Source: Anderseniella sp. (GTDB lineage Bacteria; Pseudomonadota; Alphaproteobacteria; Rhizobiales; Aestuariivirgaceae). Taken from it: a DNA stretch of 64,000 bases. Below, one piece after another: positions 17,001-25,131 of this stretch (the first letter of the stretch is position 1; the number at the start of each line of letters is the position of its first letter). Both the position numbers and the translations under genes were made by a program. The notes under the pieces were generated by a model. It was not told the DNA's origin. It did no database searches and saw only the letters and a program-made list of their open reading frames with translations. The DNA is taken from contig DAOUPT010000015.1 in assembly GCA_030626025.1 (NCBI GenBank), forward strand, positions 1-64,000. The letters run 5' to 3'.

Positions 17001-17534
17001 ATGGCTGAAAAAAACCTAAAGCTCCCTTATCGCGAATCCGTTGGCATCATGCTGATTAACAATCGTGGTCGTGTGTGGGTAGGTCGGCGTGTTCCCAAAT
17101 GGCAGTCAGATGCATCTGACTATATTTGGCAGATGCCTCAGGGCGGCATTATTGAAGGTGAAAAGCCCGGCCAGACCGCATTGCGCGAGCTCAAGGAAGA
17201 AGTTGGTACTGACAATGTCGAAATTCTGGGCAAGAGTTCCAATTGGTTGAGCTATGAGTTACCTAACGATCTTCTTGGTGTGGCACTTGGCGGGAAATAT
17301 CGTGGGCACAAGTATAAATGGTTCGCCATGCGTTACCTGGGAAACGACGATGAGATCGATATTTCCGGCAAGGGTGGCAGTAAGGCCGAGTTTGACAATT
17401 GGCGTTGGGTGCATGTCAAAAAAATAGAGGACCTCGGTGTTTCTTTCAAAGAAAGTGTTTACCATCAGGTGATCAAGGAGTTCGGCCATCTTATCAGCCG
17501 TTCTGGGAGTGCAAAAATCCGAAAATGTGCTTAA
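17001..17534 (+). CDS. Second RppH-like Nudix hydrolase
   Basis: 177 residues with a full Nudix box (GGIIEGEKPG...RELKEEVG) and RppH-type flanks WQMPQGG and NWRWVHVKK. It is clearly related to the rppH at 2068-2574 but carries a longer basic C-terminus (RSGSAKIRKCA). It could be a second RNA 5'-pyrophosphohydrolase or a dinucleoside-polyphosphate hydrolase. Its stop overlaps the convergent CHAD gene's stop by four bases (TTAA). The surrounding genes concern phosphate and polyphosphate. Confidence 0.87.
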   Translation: MAEKNLKLPYRESVGIMLINNRGRVWVGRRVPKWQSDASDYIWQMPQGGIIEGEKPGQTALRELKEEVGTDNVEILGKSSNWLSYELPNDLLGVALGGKYRGHKYKWFAMRYLGNDDEIDISGKGGSKAEFDNWRWVHVKKIEDLGVSFKESVYHQVIKEFGHLISRSGSAKIRKCA

Positions 17535-18433
17535 TTCAGGGGAGGCACAGAAGCGTTCCAGCAGGTTGTTAACCGATGCTGAAAATGCCTGGGTTTTTCG
17601 GCATAGAGCAGTTGGCCGTGAGTGACCGATAAACCGCGTAAATCCCGTTGGGCTTGTGTTTTGCTGCTTAGCAGTTCTTCAAGGTCAGTCCTGTCCTTGA
17701 ATAAGGCGCTATGTTTTTGCAGCATCGCGCCAAAAACTTCCAGATCATGATCATCGCCCAATAGCTGTGAAAGCTCATGAGCAAACCTTGCGCGCATGTC
17801 TATCATTTGCGGCCAGCATGGTCGTAACAATTGCGTATGGCGCCAATGCCGCTGGGCATCCTTGCGCCAATCGTGGAAATGCTCGCCATCCTGGGTTTTA
17901 ACAGCATGCAAAAAGGCCATTTGACCATTTTTATAAGTTGATTTTGCGCCCTCGGCAATGTTGGGGAAATTTACCTGCTTTAAAGGCATTGTTGAAAACC
18001 GTCTTTTTCTTTCCTGCAATTCATCCCGAATGCTTTCAAGCATGGCTTTGTCAAACTTCAGTTCGGCATTTCTGTGTCGATCATATAACCAGGTTCTGAT
18101 CGCGCTGGTATTGGTTCGTTCCATATGCGACCCTGAACGGGATTCAAGTTTCGTCAAAGTCTCAAGCAAGACCTGTGCATCACGGGCGCCCGACAAACGG
18201 CGTCCAATATCCCTATACCCCCTGTCTTCGGTCTTAAAGACTGACGCTTCAAGTCCGGGTCGGGTGAGATGGAGCAGGGAACGGAGACATTTAATTCTTT
18301 TTCGTGCTTGATGAATAGACTGATGAATATCCTGGGTCTGCGAAAGCGCCTGCAATGCCGCATTGACCTGCTCACGGCCGATGCGCCGAATACCGCTGGG
18401 AACTGTTTCTTTGACTCTAAATCGATAGGACAT
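17531..18433 (-). CDS. CHAD domain protein
   Basis: 300 residues forming an all-helical CHAD domain, a family that binds inorganic polyphosphate through conserved basic residues. The characteristic HQARKRIKCLRSLL helix is at residues ~41-56, and a second copy of the pattern appears as FHDWRKDAQRHWRH in the second half. CHAD domains are usually fused or adjacent to CYTH domains; here a separate CYTH gene lies 2.6 kb away (21086-21556) with two phosphate genes between. Convergent with the second Nudix gene. Confidence 0.85.
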   Translation of the reverse strand: MSYRFRVKETVPSGIRRIGREQVNAALQALSQTQDIHQSIHQARKRIKCLRSLLHLTRPGLEASVFKTEDRGYRDIGRRLSGARDAQVLLETLTKLESRSGSHMERTNTSAIRTWLYDRHRNAELKFDKAMLESIRDELQERKRRFSTMPLKQVNFPNIAEGAKSTYKNGQMAFLHAVKTQDGEHFHDWRKDAQRHWRHTQLLRPCWPQMIDMRARFAHELSQLLGDDHDLEVFGAMLQKHSALFKDRTDLEELLSSKTQAQRDLRGLSVTHGQLLYAEKPRHFQHRLTTCWNASVPPLN

Positions 18434-18918
18434 GAGCAGTACAATAAATGTTATCTGGACGAAACCGAATTACCGCTCAATGTGCCACAAAAAACAGCAC
18501 TGGCATTGAACAAAAATAATTGGGTGAAAGTCAATACCATTTTCCAACGCAGTCCGAGTGCATACGGTTTGTCAGGTAAGCCGGGTAATTTCCCATCACT
18601 CACCAGAAAATAAAGTATGTCATAATATCAATGGCTTAAATAAGATATTGCAAAGCAGCAGTATATAAATCAATTTTATTTTTATGGATTACTTCATATT
18701 TGACTTAAGTCAAAGACAGTGCTTTCACCCAAGCGCTCTATCATGATGTGGCACGCTAAAGCTAGGCTTCAAAAGTATCAGGAGCGCTGATTTTGGTGTG
18801 CTTGTGAGGGCTTCATCAAGTCGAACTACGATTCAGTTGAAACAATTTATCTGCATTCCAGCGGATGCGGGTGCTTTGGGTTTCCCAAACAGGCTTAACA
18901 GGGAGAAAGTATAAAAAC
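18434..18918. other. Intergenic control region between CHAD and pit genes
   Basis: A 485-base divergent region without a supported gene; open frames on the plus strand here are largely antisense to the CHAD gene. It contains GTATATAA at 18661-18668, the 16-bp palindrome at 18699-18714, and a plausible -10 hexamer TATCAT at 18739-18744 ahead of the phosphate transporter gene. Confidence 0.5.
18699..18714. promoter_or_regulatory. FNR/FixK-type palindrome upstream of pit
   Basis: TTTGACTTAAGTCAAA is a perfect 16-bp palindrome. Its centre TTGAC-N4-GTCAA has the half-sites and spacing of Crp/Fnr-family boxes (TTGAT-N4-ATCAA). A TATCAT hexamer begins 32 bases after the palindrome centre, which would place the box near -42 to -45, the usual position for activation. 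The likely target is the plus-strand phosphate transporter gene. Confidence 0.6.
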
Positions 18919-20484
18919 ATGGAACTAAACAGTATAAGAGCATTAGAGCAGGCGACGAATCTGGGTCGGGGGGAATTGTTCCGTCTTGGCACCGCGCTGC
19001 TGTTTATTGTAGCAATCATGTTGGCCAGTTATGCGCGGTTTGAGAACGTTCCAAACAGCCATTTGCTGGTTATTGCCGCCATGATCGGCGGTTACATGGC
19101 GCTAAATATTGGTGCCAACGATGTTGCCAACAATGTTGGCCCGGCTGTTGGGTCACAGGCAATAACATTAACCGGCGCGATCCTGCTGGCAGCTACCTTT
19201 GAAGCTGGTGGTGCCTTGATTGCCGGTGGCGATGTTGTCAGCACCATCAAAAAAGGTATTATCGATCCTTCGTTAATTTCTGACAGCGACACATTTATCT
19301 GGATCATGATGGCAGCTTTGCTAGCCGCAGCAGTGTGGTTGAATGCTGCAACAGCGGTGGGCGCACCGGTATCAACCACCCATTCCATCGTCGGTGGTGT
19401 TCTTGGTGCCGGGATTGCCGCAGCCGGCTGGCAAATTGCCAACTGGCCCAAGGTCGGTGCGATTGCAGCCAGTTGGGTTATTTCACCTCTGCTGGGTGGC
19501 ATGATTGCGGCAGGATTTCTTTATTTTATCAAAAGAAACATTGTCTATCGATCGGACAAAATAAGCGCGGCCAAACGAATAGTACCGATACTGATAGCGA
19601 TTATGGTATGGGCTTTTTCCACTTACCTGATCTTGAAAGGTCTGAAAAAGCTATGGAAATTTGATATTATATCAGCCACGCTCATGGGGCTGGCGGTCGC
19701 GGTTGCAATATTCTTTCTGGTAAAGCCGCTGATAGCCAGGGCGTCTGCAAAGCTTGCAAATGATCGCGACAGCATCAATAAGCTTTTTGTTGTTCCACTG
19801 ATTTTTGCAGCAGCATTGCTTAGTTTTGCCCATGGCGCCAATGACGTGGCCAACGCGGTTGGGCCGCTTGCGGCAATCAATGATGCGATCATGAGCGGCG
19901 GTGTGGCGAAAAAGGCGGCAATTCCATTGTGGATCATGCTGGTTGGCGCCGTAGGCATTGCCCTGGGTCTGGCCCTTTATGGCCCCAAACTGATCCGCAC
20001 CGTTGGTTCTGAGATTACCGAACTGGATAAAATGCGGGCTTTCTGTGTGGCCATGGCAGCCGCCATTACCGTGATCATCGCCTCACAGCTGGGTTTGCCG
20101 GTGAGTTCAACTCACATTGCAGTCGGTGGTATTTTCGGGGTTGGTTTTCTGCGTGAATACCTTGAAGCCAACCATGCCCGAATGCTTGATGAGATCAGAG
20201 AACATCATCATGAGGATGCACCTGAGGTGGTCGATGCATTTTTGGAGAAATTCGAGAACGCTGACGTTGATGAAAAAGGTTTGTTGCTTAAGGAACTAAA
20301 GGCAAAACGAGGACCTAATCTGCTTAAAAGAGATCGAAAAGAACTCCGCAAAGTCTATCATAAAGAACTTGTCAAACGTTCGATCTTGATGAAAATTGCT
20401 GCGGCCTGGATTGTGACAGTACCAATGGCAGGTCTGCTTGCTGCTGGAATATTCTTTATGCTGCGCGGCATGCTTCTGCCTTAA
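18919..20484 (+). CDS. pit: Inorganic phosphate transporter, PiT family
   Basis: 521 residues from the ATG at 18919, which follows the Shine-Dalgarno AGGGAGAAAG; the frame is open further upstream. The duplicated PiT signature is clear (GANDVANNVGPAVG and GANDVANAVGPLAA), as are the paired SSTH/STTHSIVGG segments and about 11 membrane helices. A cytoplasmic loop of about 90 residues (after REYLEANHAR) precedes the last helix. It imports phosphate with a cation. Followed by a hairpin and the LMW phosphatase gene. Confidence 0.93.
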   Translation: MELNSIRALEQATNLGRGELFRLGTALLFIVAIMLASYARFENVPNSHLLVIAAMIGGYMALNIGANDVANNVGPAVGSQAITLTGAILLAATFEAGGALIAGGDVVSTIKKGIIDPSLISDSDTFIWIMMAALLAAAVWLNAATAVGAPVSTTHSIVGGVLGAGIAAAGWQIANWPKVGAIAASWVISPLLGGMIAAGFLYFIKRNIVYRSDKISAAKRIVPILIAIMVWAFSTYLILKGLKKLWKFDIISATLMGLAVAVAIFFLVKPLIARASAKLANDRDSINKLFVVPLIFAAALLSFAHGANDVANAVGPLAAINDAIMSGGVAKKAAIPLWIMLVGAVGIALGLALYGPKLIRTVGSEITELDKMRAFCVAMAAAITVIIASQLGLPVSSTHIAVGGIFGVGFLREYLEANHARMLDEIREHHHEDAPEVVDAFLEKFENADVDEKGLLLKELKAKRGPNLLKRDRKELRKVYHKELVKRSILMKIAAAWIVTVPMAGLLAAGIFFMLRGMLLP

Positions 20485-20505
20485 AAGCTTTTTGCTTATA
20501 ATAAC

Positions 20506-20541
20506 AAAGCAATCCGCGTTCCAGTGAGCGCGGGTTGCTTT
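20506..20541 (+). terminator. Intercistronic hairpin between pit and the LMW phosphatase
   Basis: AAAGCAATCCGCG and CGCGGGTTGCTTT pair as a 13-bp stem with one G-U pair. The hairpin abuts the AGGAG ribosome binding site of the next gene, so it may reduce read-through or modulate translation. Confidence 0.6.
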
Positions 20542-20553
20542 AGGAGTTTCAGA

Positions 20554-21054
20554 GTGACCGACAAAAAGTTGAATGTACTCATATTATGTACTGGTAATTC
20601 TGCCCGCAGCATTCTGGCAGAAGCGTTGATCAACAAGCATGGAAATGGTGTAATTCTAGGGTTTAGCGCCGGAAGCGCCCCTGTTGGAAAAGTGAACCCC
20701 TTTGCTATAGAGCTTCTAAAGAATAAAGGGTATTCGGTGGCTGGGTTAAGGTCAAAATCATGGGATGAATTTGCAGGACCAGATGCAATGGAAATTCATT
20801 TTGTCATGACTGTCTGCAACAATGCTGCCCGAGAGACTTGCCCCGTCTGGCCAGGACACCCGATGACAGCCCATTGGGGTATTCCAGATCCTGCCGCTGT
20901 TGAGGGTACAAATGCAGAAAAAGCCCGGGCATTTTCGCTGGCTTATGACCAGCTTGAAAAGCGTATCCTGGCCTTTTTATCTTTACCGCTAAAAGATTTG
21001 GACGCTGGCTCGCTGAAAAACAAACTTAACACCATTGGGCAGATTAGCAATTAA
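20554..21054 (+). CDS. Arsenate reductase / LMW tyrosine phosphatase family
   Basis: 166 residues from the GTG at 20554, which has AGGAG seven bases upstream. The P-loop CTGNSARS (C-X5-R) near the N-terminus is the catalytic loop of thioredoxin-coupled arsenate reductases. The later CNNAARETC supplies the two resolving cysteines, and IPDPAAVEG contains the general-acid aspartate. That cysteine pair favours arsenate reductase over a plain phosphatase. Arsenate enters through phosphate transporters, which fits its place after pit. Confidence 0.87.
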   Translation: MTDKKLNVLILCTGNSARSILAEALINKHGNGVILGFSAGSAPVGKVNPFAIELLKNKGYSVAGLRSKSWDEFAGPDAMEIHFVMTVCNNAARETCPVWPGHPMTAHWGIPDPAAVEGTNAEKARAFSLAYDQLEKRILAFLSLPLKDLDAGSLKNKLNTIGQISN

Positions 21055-21085
21055 GAGAATGGCATCTGATCAAACCCCTGATTTT

Positions 21086-21556
21086 CTATTCTTTCCAGGT
21101 GTTAAAAGGATGCGCGATGAGGTTAGCGTTATAATAACGCGGATCGCCCGTAATCTGTTCTCCAATCCAGTCTGGTTTGGCAAAAAACTGATCCTCAGTT
21201 TCAAGCTCTACCTCAGCGATAATCAGGCCTTGATTGGCCCCCTCAAACTCATCGACCTCCCAAACCAGACCTTCAAACGCAATTTCGCTGCGTTTCTTCT
21301 CAATGAGTGGTTGCAAACAAAGGTTGTCAAGCATCTCATCAGCATCGCTCAGCAGAATTTCATACTCATATTCAGAACGACAAGCTCCAACGCTGATGCC
21401 CTTGATGTTCAGGTACCCCACCTCACCAATAGTGCGCACCCGGACCGAACGATCCTTGTCGGTCGAAAGATAGCCCTGACGATAGCGCTTGCCCACTGCC
21501 ATCTGGCGCCATTCATTGCTCTTGACCAAAAATTTCCGTTCGATTTCCATACCCAT
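21086..21556 (-). CDS. CYTH domain protein, probable triphosphate-hydrolase family
   Basis: 156 residues. The N-terminal EIERK (ExExK) is the defining motif of the CYTH/triphosphate tunnel metalloenzyme family, and the strands that follow carry the expected charged residues (RVRTIG, EYEILLSD, WEVDEFEG, AEVELE). Members hydrolyse inorganic triphosphate or thiamin triphosphate, or make cyclic AMP; the short single-domain bacterial type is mostly tripolyphosphatase. Antisense to its neighbours; the CHAD partner is at 17531-18433. Confidence 0.88.
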   Translation of the reverse strand: MGMEIERKFLVKSNEWRQMAVGKRYRQGYLSTDKDRSVRVRTIGEVGYLNIKGISVGACRSEYEYEILLSDADEMLDNLCLQPLIEKKRSEIAFEGLVWEVDEFEGANQGLIIAEVELETEDQFFAKPDWIGEQITGDPRYYNANLIAHPFNTWKE

Positions 21557-21705
21557 AAACTCACACTATCACGATTTTGACAAATGGTTGTATCGGAACA
21601 TAAACAACCGGAATTGACAGAGCCTGAACCACAAAAGACCCCGAAAAATCAAACAAACCTTATAGTGCTCGGGAAAAAATCGTTGCACTTGCAACTCCTA
21701 ATACG

Positions 21706-21724
21706 GTATATACAAAGTATATAC
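21706..21724. promoter_or_regulatory. Tandem GTATATAC operator-like repeat
   Basis: GTATATAC-AAA-GTATATAC: an 8-bp self-complementary word repeated with an 11-base period, one helical turn, so both copies face the same side of DNA. It lies 112 bases upstream of the Na/Pi transporter start. The same word forms the core of the palindrome at 15828-15847. Confidence 0.5.
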
Positions 21725-21835
21725 TGTTAAACGCACCGGATGTTTGCTTTTCACGTTCATGACACCGGTTGTTTCGGTGATCATGGTTCATAGTGCTTTC
21801 GCCTTGAATCCAATCTCAGGTACGGGAAACATACA

Positions 21836-23662
21836 GTGCTTCGGCGAATTTTATTACCAGCAATTTTAGGTATCCTGGCATTTGGCTTTTGGGTCAGCCC
21901 GGACTTCAAAGAGATCGCCGCAGGTGTTGCGATTTTTCTTTTCGGCATGTTCTTTTTGGAAGATGGATTCCGGCAATTCACCGGAGGTCTTCTGGAAAAG
22001 CTTCTGGCCAAAACAACCAATTCGCTTTTCAAGAGCATCTCTTTTGGCGTTGTAACCACCACGGTAATGCAGTCCAGTTCTTTGGTATCAGTCATTACCA
22101 TTTCGTTCTTGAGTGCCGGCCTTATCGGGCTGGCAGCCGGGATTGGGATTATTTTCGGCGCCAACCTTGGCACCACAACAGGTGCATGGCTTATTGCCGG
22201 CCTGGGACTGAAGGTTAAGATATCGTCTTACGCCATGCCAATGCTGGCATTTGCCATCATTCTTGTCTTCCAGAAATCCAAAAATCTGAAAGGTATTGGT
22301 TACGTTCTTGCCGGTCTTGGTTTGTTGTTCCTTGGCATTCATCACATGAAAGTCGGGTTCGAGGCTTTCCGGGAAACCATTGATTTGACCCAGTTTGCCC
22401 TGACCGGTTATCTGGGATTGTTTGTTTTCACCCTTGTCGGCATGGCAGCAACAGTTGTCATGCAATCAAGCCACGCCACTCTGGTGCTGATCATTACAGC
22501 GCTATCAGTCGGCCAGATTTCCTATGAAAATGCGCTGGCGCTGGCAATTGGTGCCAACATTGGCACAACCATCACCGCTATCATCGGCTCATTGAGCGCC
22601 AACCATATGGGTAAGCGACTGGCCGGGGCACACCTTATTTTTAACCTCGTAACTGGTGCAATCGCCATTGCCCTGATGTCGCAGATAATCTGGCTGGTCG
22701 ATCTGCTTGCCATACAATTGGGGATTGCAAGCGACGATTACACGCTCAAGCTGGCTGTTTTCCACACCGTATTTAATACCATTGGCGTGGTTGTCATGGC
22801 ACCTTTCGTTCAGCCGCTCGTCAGATTTCTTGAAAACTTCATGCCCGCTCCGACACCCAAATTAATCGAACCCAAATATCTCAATGATTCCATCATTGAG
22901 TTTCCCGAAACACTGGTCACTTCGGTTCGCAAAGAGATACTCTATCTATATGACAATGCGCTTGAAATCATTGCCCATGGCTTGAGTCTACACCGCCATA
23001 TCATTCACTCCGATCAGGATTTGGCAGCCTACATCGAAAACGACAAGGAAGTCATGGAGCTGGATATTGACGCACTTTATTCGGTCCGGGTCAAAAGCCT
23101 TTATTCAAAAATTATCGAGTTTGTCAGCCGGGCCCAATCCGAGGTTGATCCCGAATACGCTAATATGGTTTACGACCTTAGATCTGCTGCGCAAAACGTT
23201 GTCCATAGCCTCAAAGGTATCAAGCACTTACGAAAAAACGTTTCGACCTATATCATATCAGACAATGAAGAGATCAGACGTGAATATAATGATTATCGAC
23301 TCAAGATTGCAACCGTATTGAGGACAATCCACCAACTTCGCGAAGGAGCTGAAGATGTTGATATCTTTGACCTTGATGAACTCAAAAACGATGCGCTGGA
23401 AGATAACAGCATGAATAATGGTACCCTAGACAACCTAATCCGCTCAGGAAAAATTACTGCACCGATGGCAACCTCAGTGATGAATGACAATGCCTATATG
23501 GAAGATGTTGTCAGGCTTTTGGCAGATTCGGGGAGAATTTTGTTTGGTGAGAAAGGTCTTGCTGAACTCGACGCCCAGGAAATGTTAAGGCTTGATGAGG
23601 ATGAATTGAAAGCTTTGTCGAAAGAGGAAAAAGAAAACCAAAAAGCAGCACCATCAGTTTGA
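21836..23662 (+). CDS. Na/Pi cotransporter (NptA-type) with C-terminal PhoU-like domain
   Basis: 608 residues. Two repeated membrane halves carry the family QSS motifs (VMQSSSLVSVI and VMQSSHATLVL) and the paired GANLGTTTGA and GANIGTTITA signatures. After about residue 345 a cytoplasmic helical region (residues ~360-590) resembles PhoU. It probably moves phosphate with sodium, in import or export. The start is a GTG at 21836 with only a weak GGGAAA upstream. This is the second phosphate transporter in 3 kb. Confidence 0.88.
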   Translation: MLRRILLPAILGILAFGFWVSPDFKEIAAGVAIFLFGMFFLEDGFRQFTGGLLEKLLAKTTNSLFKSISFGVVTTTVMQSSSLVSVITISFLSAGLIGLAAGIGIIFGANLGTTTGAWLIAGLGLKVKISSYAMPMLAFAIILVFQKSKNLKGIGYVLAGLGLLFLGIHHMKVGFEAFRETIDLTQFALTGYLGLFVFTLVGMAATVVMQSSHATLVLIITALSVGQISYENALALAIGANIGTTITAIIGSLSANHMGKRLAGAHLIFNLVTGAIAIALMSQIIWLVDLLAIQLGIASDDYTLKLAVFHTVFNTIGVVVMAPFVQPLVRFLENFMPAPTPKLIEPKYLNDSIIEFPETLVTSVRKEILYLYDNALEIIAHGLSLHRHIIHSDQDLAAYIENDKEVMELDIDALYSVRVKSLYSKIIEFVSRAQSEVDPEYANMVYDLRSAAQNVVHSLKGIKHLRKNVSTYIISDNEEIRREYNDYRLKIATVLRTIHQLREGAEDVDIFDLDELKNDALEDNSMNNGTLDNLIRSGKITAPMATSVMNDNAYMEDVVRLLADSGRILFGEKGLAELDAQEMLRLDEDELKALSKEEKENQKAAPSV

Positions 23663-23770
23663 TTTAGTTTACCATGTCGGCATGCCGGAGTTGGACTTTT
23701 GCAACTGGAGAGTTAACATTGCCACTAGAGGCACTATTGAGTTATGTGAGTTTATGGGAGAACGAGTAGG

Positions 23771-24025
23771 ATGGGTATCGCCAAAATTGCAGAACGCTTG
23801 CAGGAAATACTGGGTTCCGACAGCGCGAAAAGAAAAAAACGGATTGAGGCCATTGAAAACCTGATGGCCAGGCTGGAAAAAAAACACTTAAGAATTACGA
23901 AAAAACTTGGGCAGACTGATAACAAAAAAGAGCAAAAGAAGCTCAAGCGAAAACTGAAAATGTGCAACGCCCAGTGCAGCAAGGGCAAACAGGCCTTAAC
24001 AGAGCTTCGTTCATCAATAAAGTAA
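23771..24025 (+). CDS. 84-residue basic coiled-coil protein, unknown
   Basis: A small, strongly charged helical protein (RKKRIEAIENLMARLEKK, EQKKLKRKLKMC) predicted by eye to be one long coiled coil, with two cysteines at residues ~65 and 69. It begins at ATG 23771 with GAGAACGAG upstream and lies 108 bases after the Na/Pi transporter, so it may share that transcript. I do not recognise the family. Confidence 0.6.
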   Translation: MGIAKIAERLQEILGSDSAKRKKRIEAIENLMARLEKKHLRITKKLGQTDNKKEQKKLKRKLKMCNAQCSKGKQALTELRSSIK

Positions 24026-24351
24026 GCAAGACTACATATGTTTGTCTAAAGTGTAGTGGTTCAGACCTGATCTAACAGTTACCGGGGTTTCCGGTGGCGT
24101 CTGTCAGGTTAAGAACTTTTCCTTCCAGATCTGTTAGCCCTTCATCATGATGTCAAACGGGGTTCGCGCGCAACACATTTGTCGCTGATGGCTGCGTTTG
24201 GTGTTGTAGAAGTCAATCCATTCATCCGCACAATGAATCACAATCAACAAAAAACAGGAATCCCATAAATTAGAAAACTTCCATGCAGCAAAGCCTGCCA
24301 TGGGGTATTAAATTTAGGATAATTGAGAACCCCAACTTAATCAGGTTGTCT
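24026..24351. other. Intergenic region with IS debris
   Basis: This 326-base gap between the coiled-coil gene and the end of the thiamin operon holds only the transposase fragment described separately and AT-rich filler. No intact gene is supported. Confidence 0.55.
24134..24238 (-). pseudogene. IS3/IS481-type transposase C-terminal remnant
   Basis: On the minus strand the frame reads HCADEWIDFYNTKRSHQRQ and then ARTPFDIMMKG before a TAA at 24134-24136. The WIDFYN-(T)-KR-H-x pattern followed by a TP segment is the classic C-terminal end of an rve-type integrase-core transposase. Only about 34 codons remain and there is no start, so it is a dead fragment. The mobile-element boundary cannot be placed from the sequence. 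Confidence 0.7.
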
Positions 24352-25131
24352 TTAGGGTTTTCGACCGTATGGTTTGATTGAAAACGCAATGGTGCCCGCC
24401 GTGAACTTTTCAAGAAATTGTGCTGACCGGTTTATTATAAAATGCAGGAAAACCGTCAAAACTGCCAATACGATGAGACATGCAAACATCAAATCTATCT
24501 TGGCGCGTCCGTTCGCTAAAAGCATCAAATAACCCAGTCCTTGTGAAGCTCCAACCCATTCACCAATAATCGCGCCAATTGGGGCATAGACAAAAGCCAA
24601 CCGCAAACCAGAACCAAGAGCAGGTAAAGCGGACGGGAAACGAATTCTCCACAAGATCTGCCTTTTGGTTGCCCCCATACAGTGAGCAAGGTCCAACGCA
24701 CCAGGTTCCACCCTTGAGAGACCATCATGAAAGGCAGAGGTCACAGGAAAATAGATAATCAAAATGGTCATCACGATTTTTGACGCCAAACCATATCCAA
24801 GCCAAAGTGTGAGTATTGGTGCAAGAGCAAAAACAGGTACCGCTTGGGACAAAACAAGGATGGGTAAAATCAACCGGCGGGCCAGTTTAGACCCCGCTAG
24901 ATGAATAGCTGTTGCCATGCCCAATATTGAACCAAGCATCAAACCTATCAATACTTCAGATACGGTTACCAAGGTATGTGCAAAGATCAGTTCCCGGCTG
25001 TCAAAAAGTGTTTCAGCCACACGCAATGGGGCAGGTAAAATAAATGGCGGAACACCAGAAAGCCATACAACCAATTGCCAAATTCCAACAGCAACCACAA
25101 TGACCAGAAAAACATCACCTAGGCGCTTCAT
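24352..25131 (-). CDS. thiX: ABC transporter permease, pyrimidine precursor uptake
   Basis: About 259 residues with roughly six membrane helices and a BPD_transp_1 permease loop (GASQGLGYLMLLANG). The frame opens at 25173, but the ATG at 25131 overlaps the thiZ stop as ATGA, the usual coupling, and is preferred. ThiXYZ-type systems import hydroxymethylpyrimidine or its formylamino precursor for thiamin synthesis. It is the last gene of the riboswitch-controlled operon. Confidence 0.88.
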   Translation of the reverse strand: MKRLGDVFLVIVVAVGIWQLVVWLSGVPPFILPAPLRVAETLFDSRELIFAHTLVTVSEVLIGLMLGSILGMATAIHLAGSKLARRLILPILVLSQAVPVFALAPILTLWLGYGLASKIVMTILIIYFPVTSAFHDGLSRVEPGALDLAHCMGATKRQILWRIRFPSALPALGSGLRLAFVYAPIGAIIGEWVGASQGLGYLMLLANGRAKIDLMFACLIVLAVLTVFLHFIINRSAQFLEKFTAGTIAFSIKPYGRKP

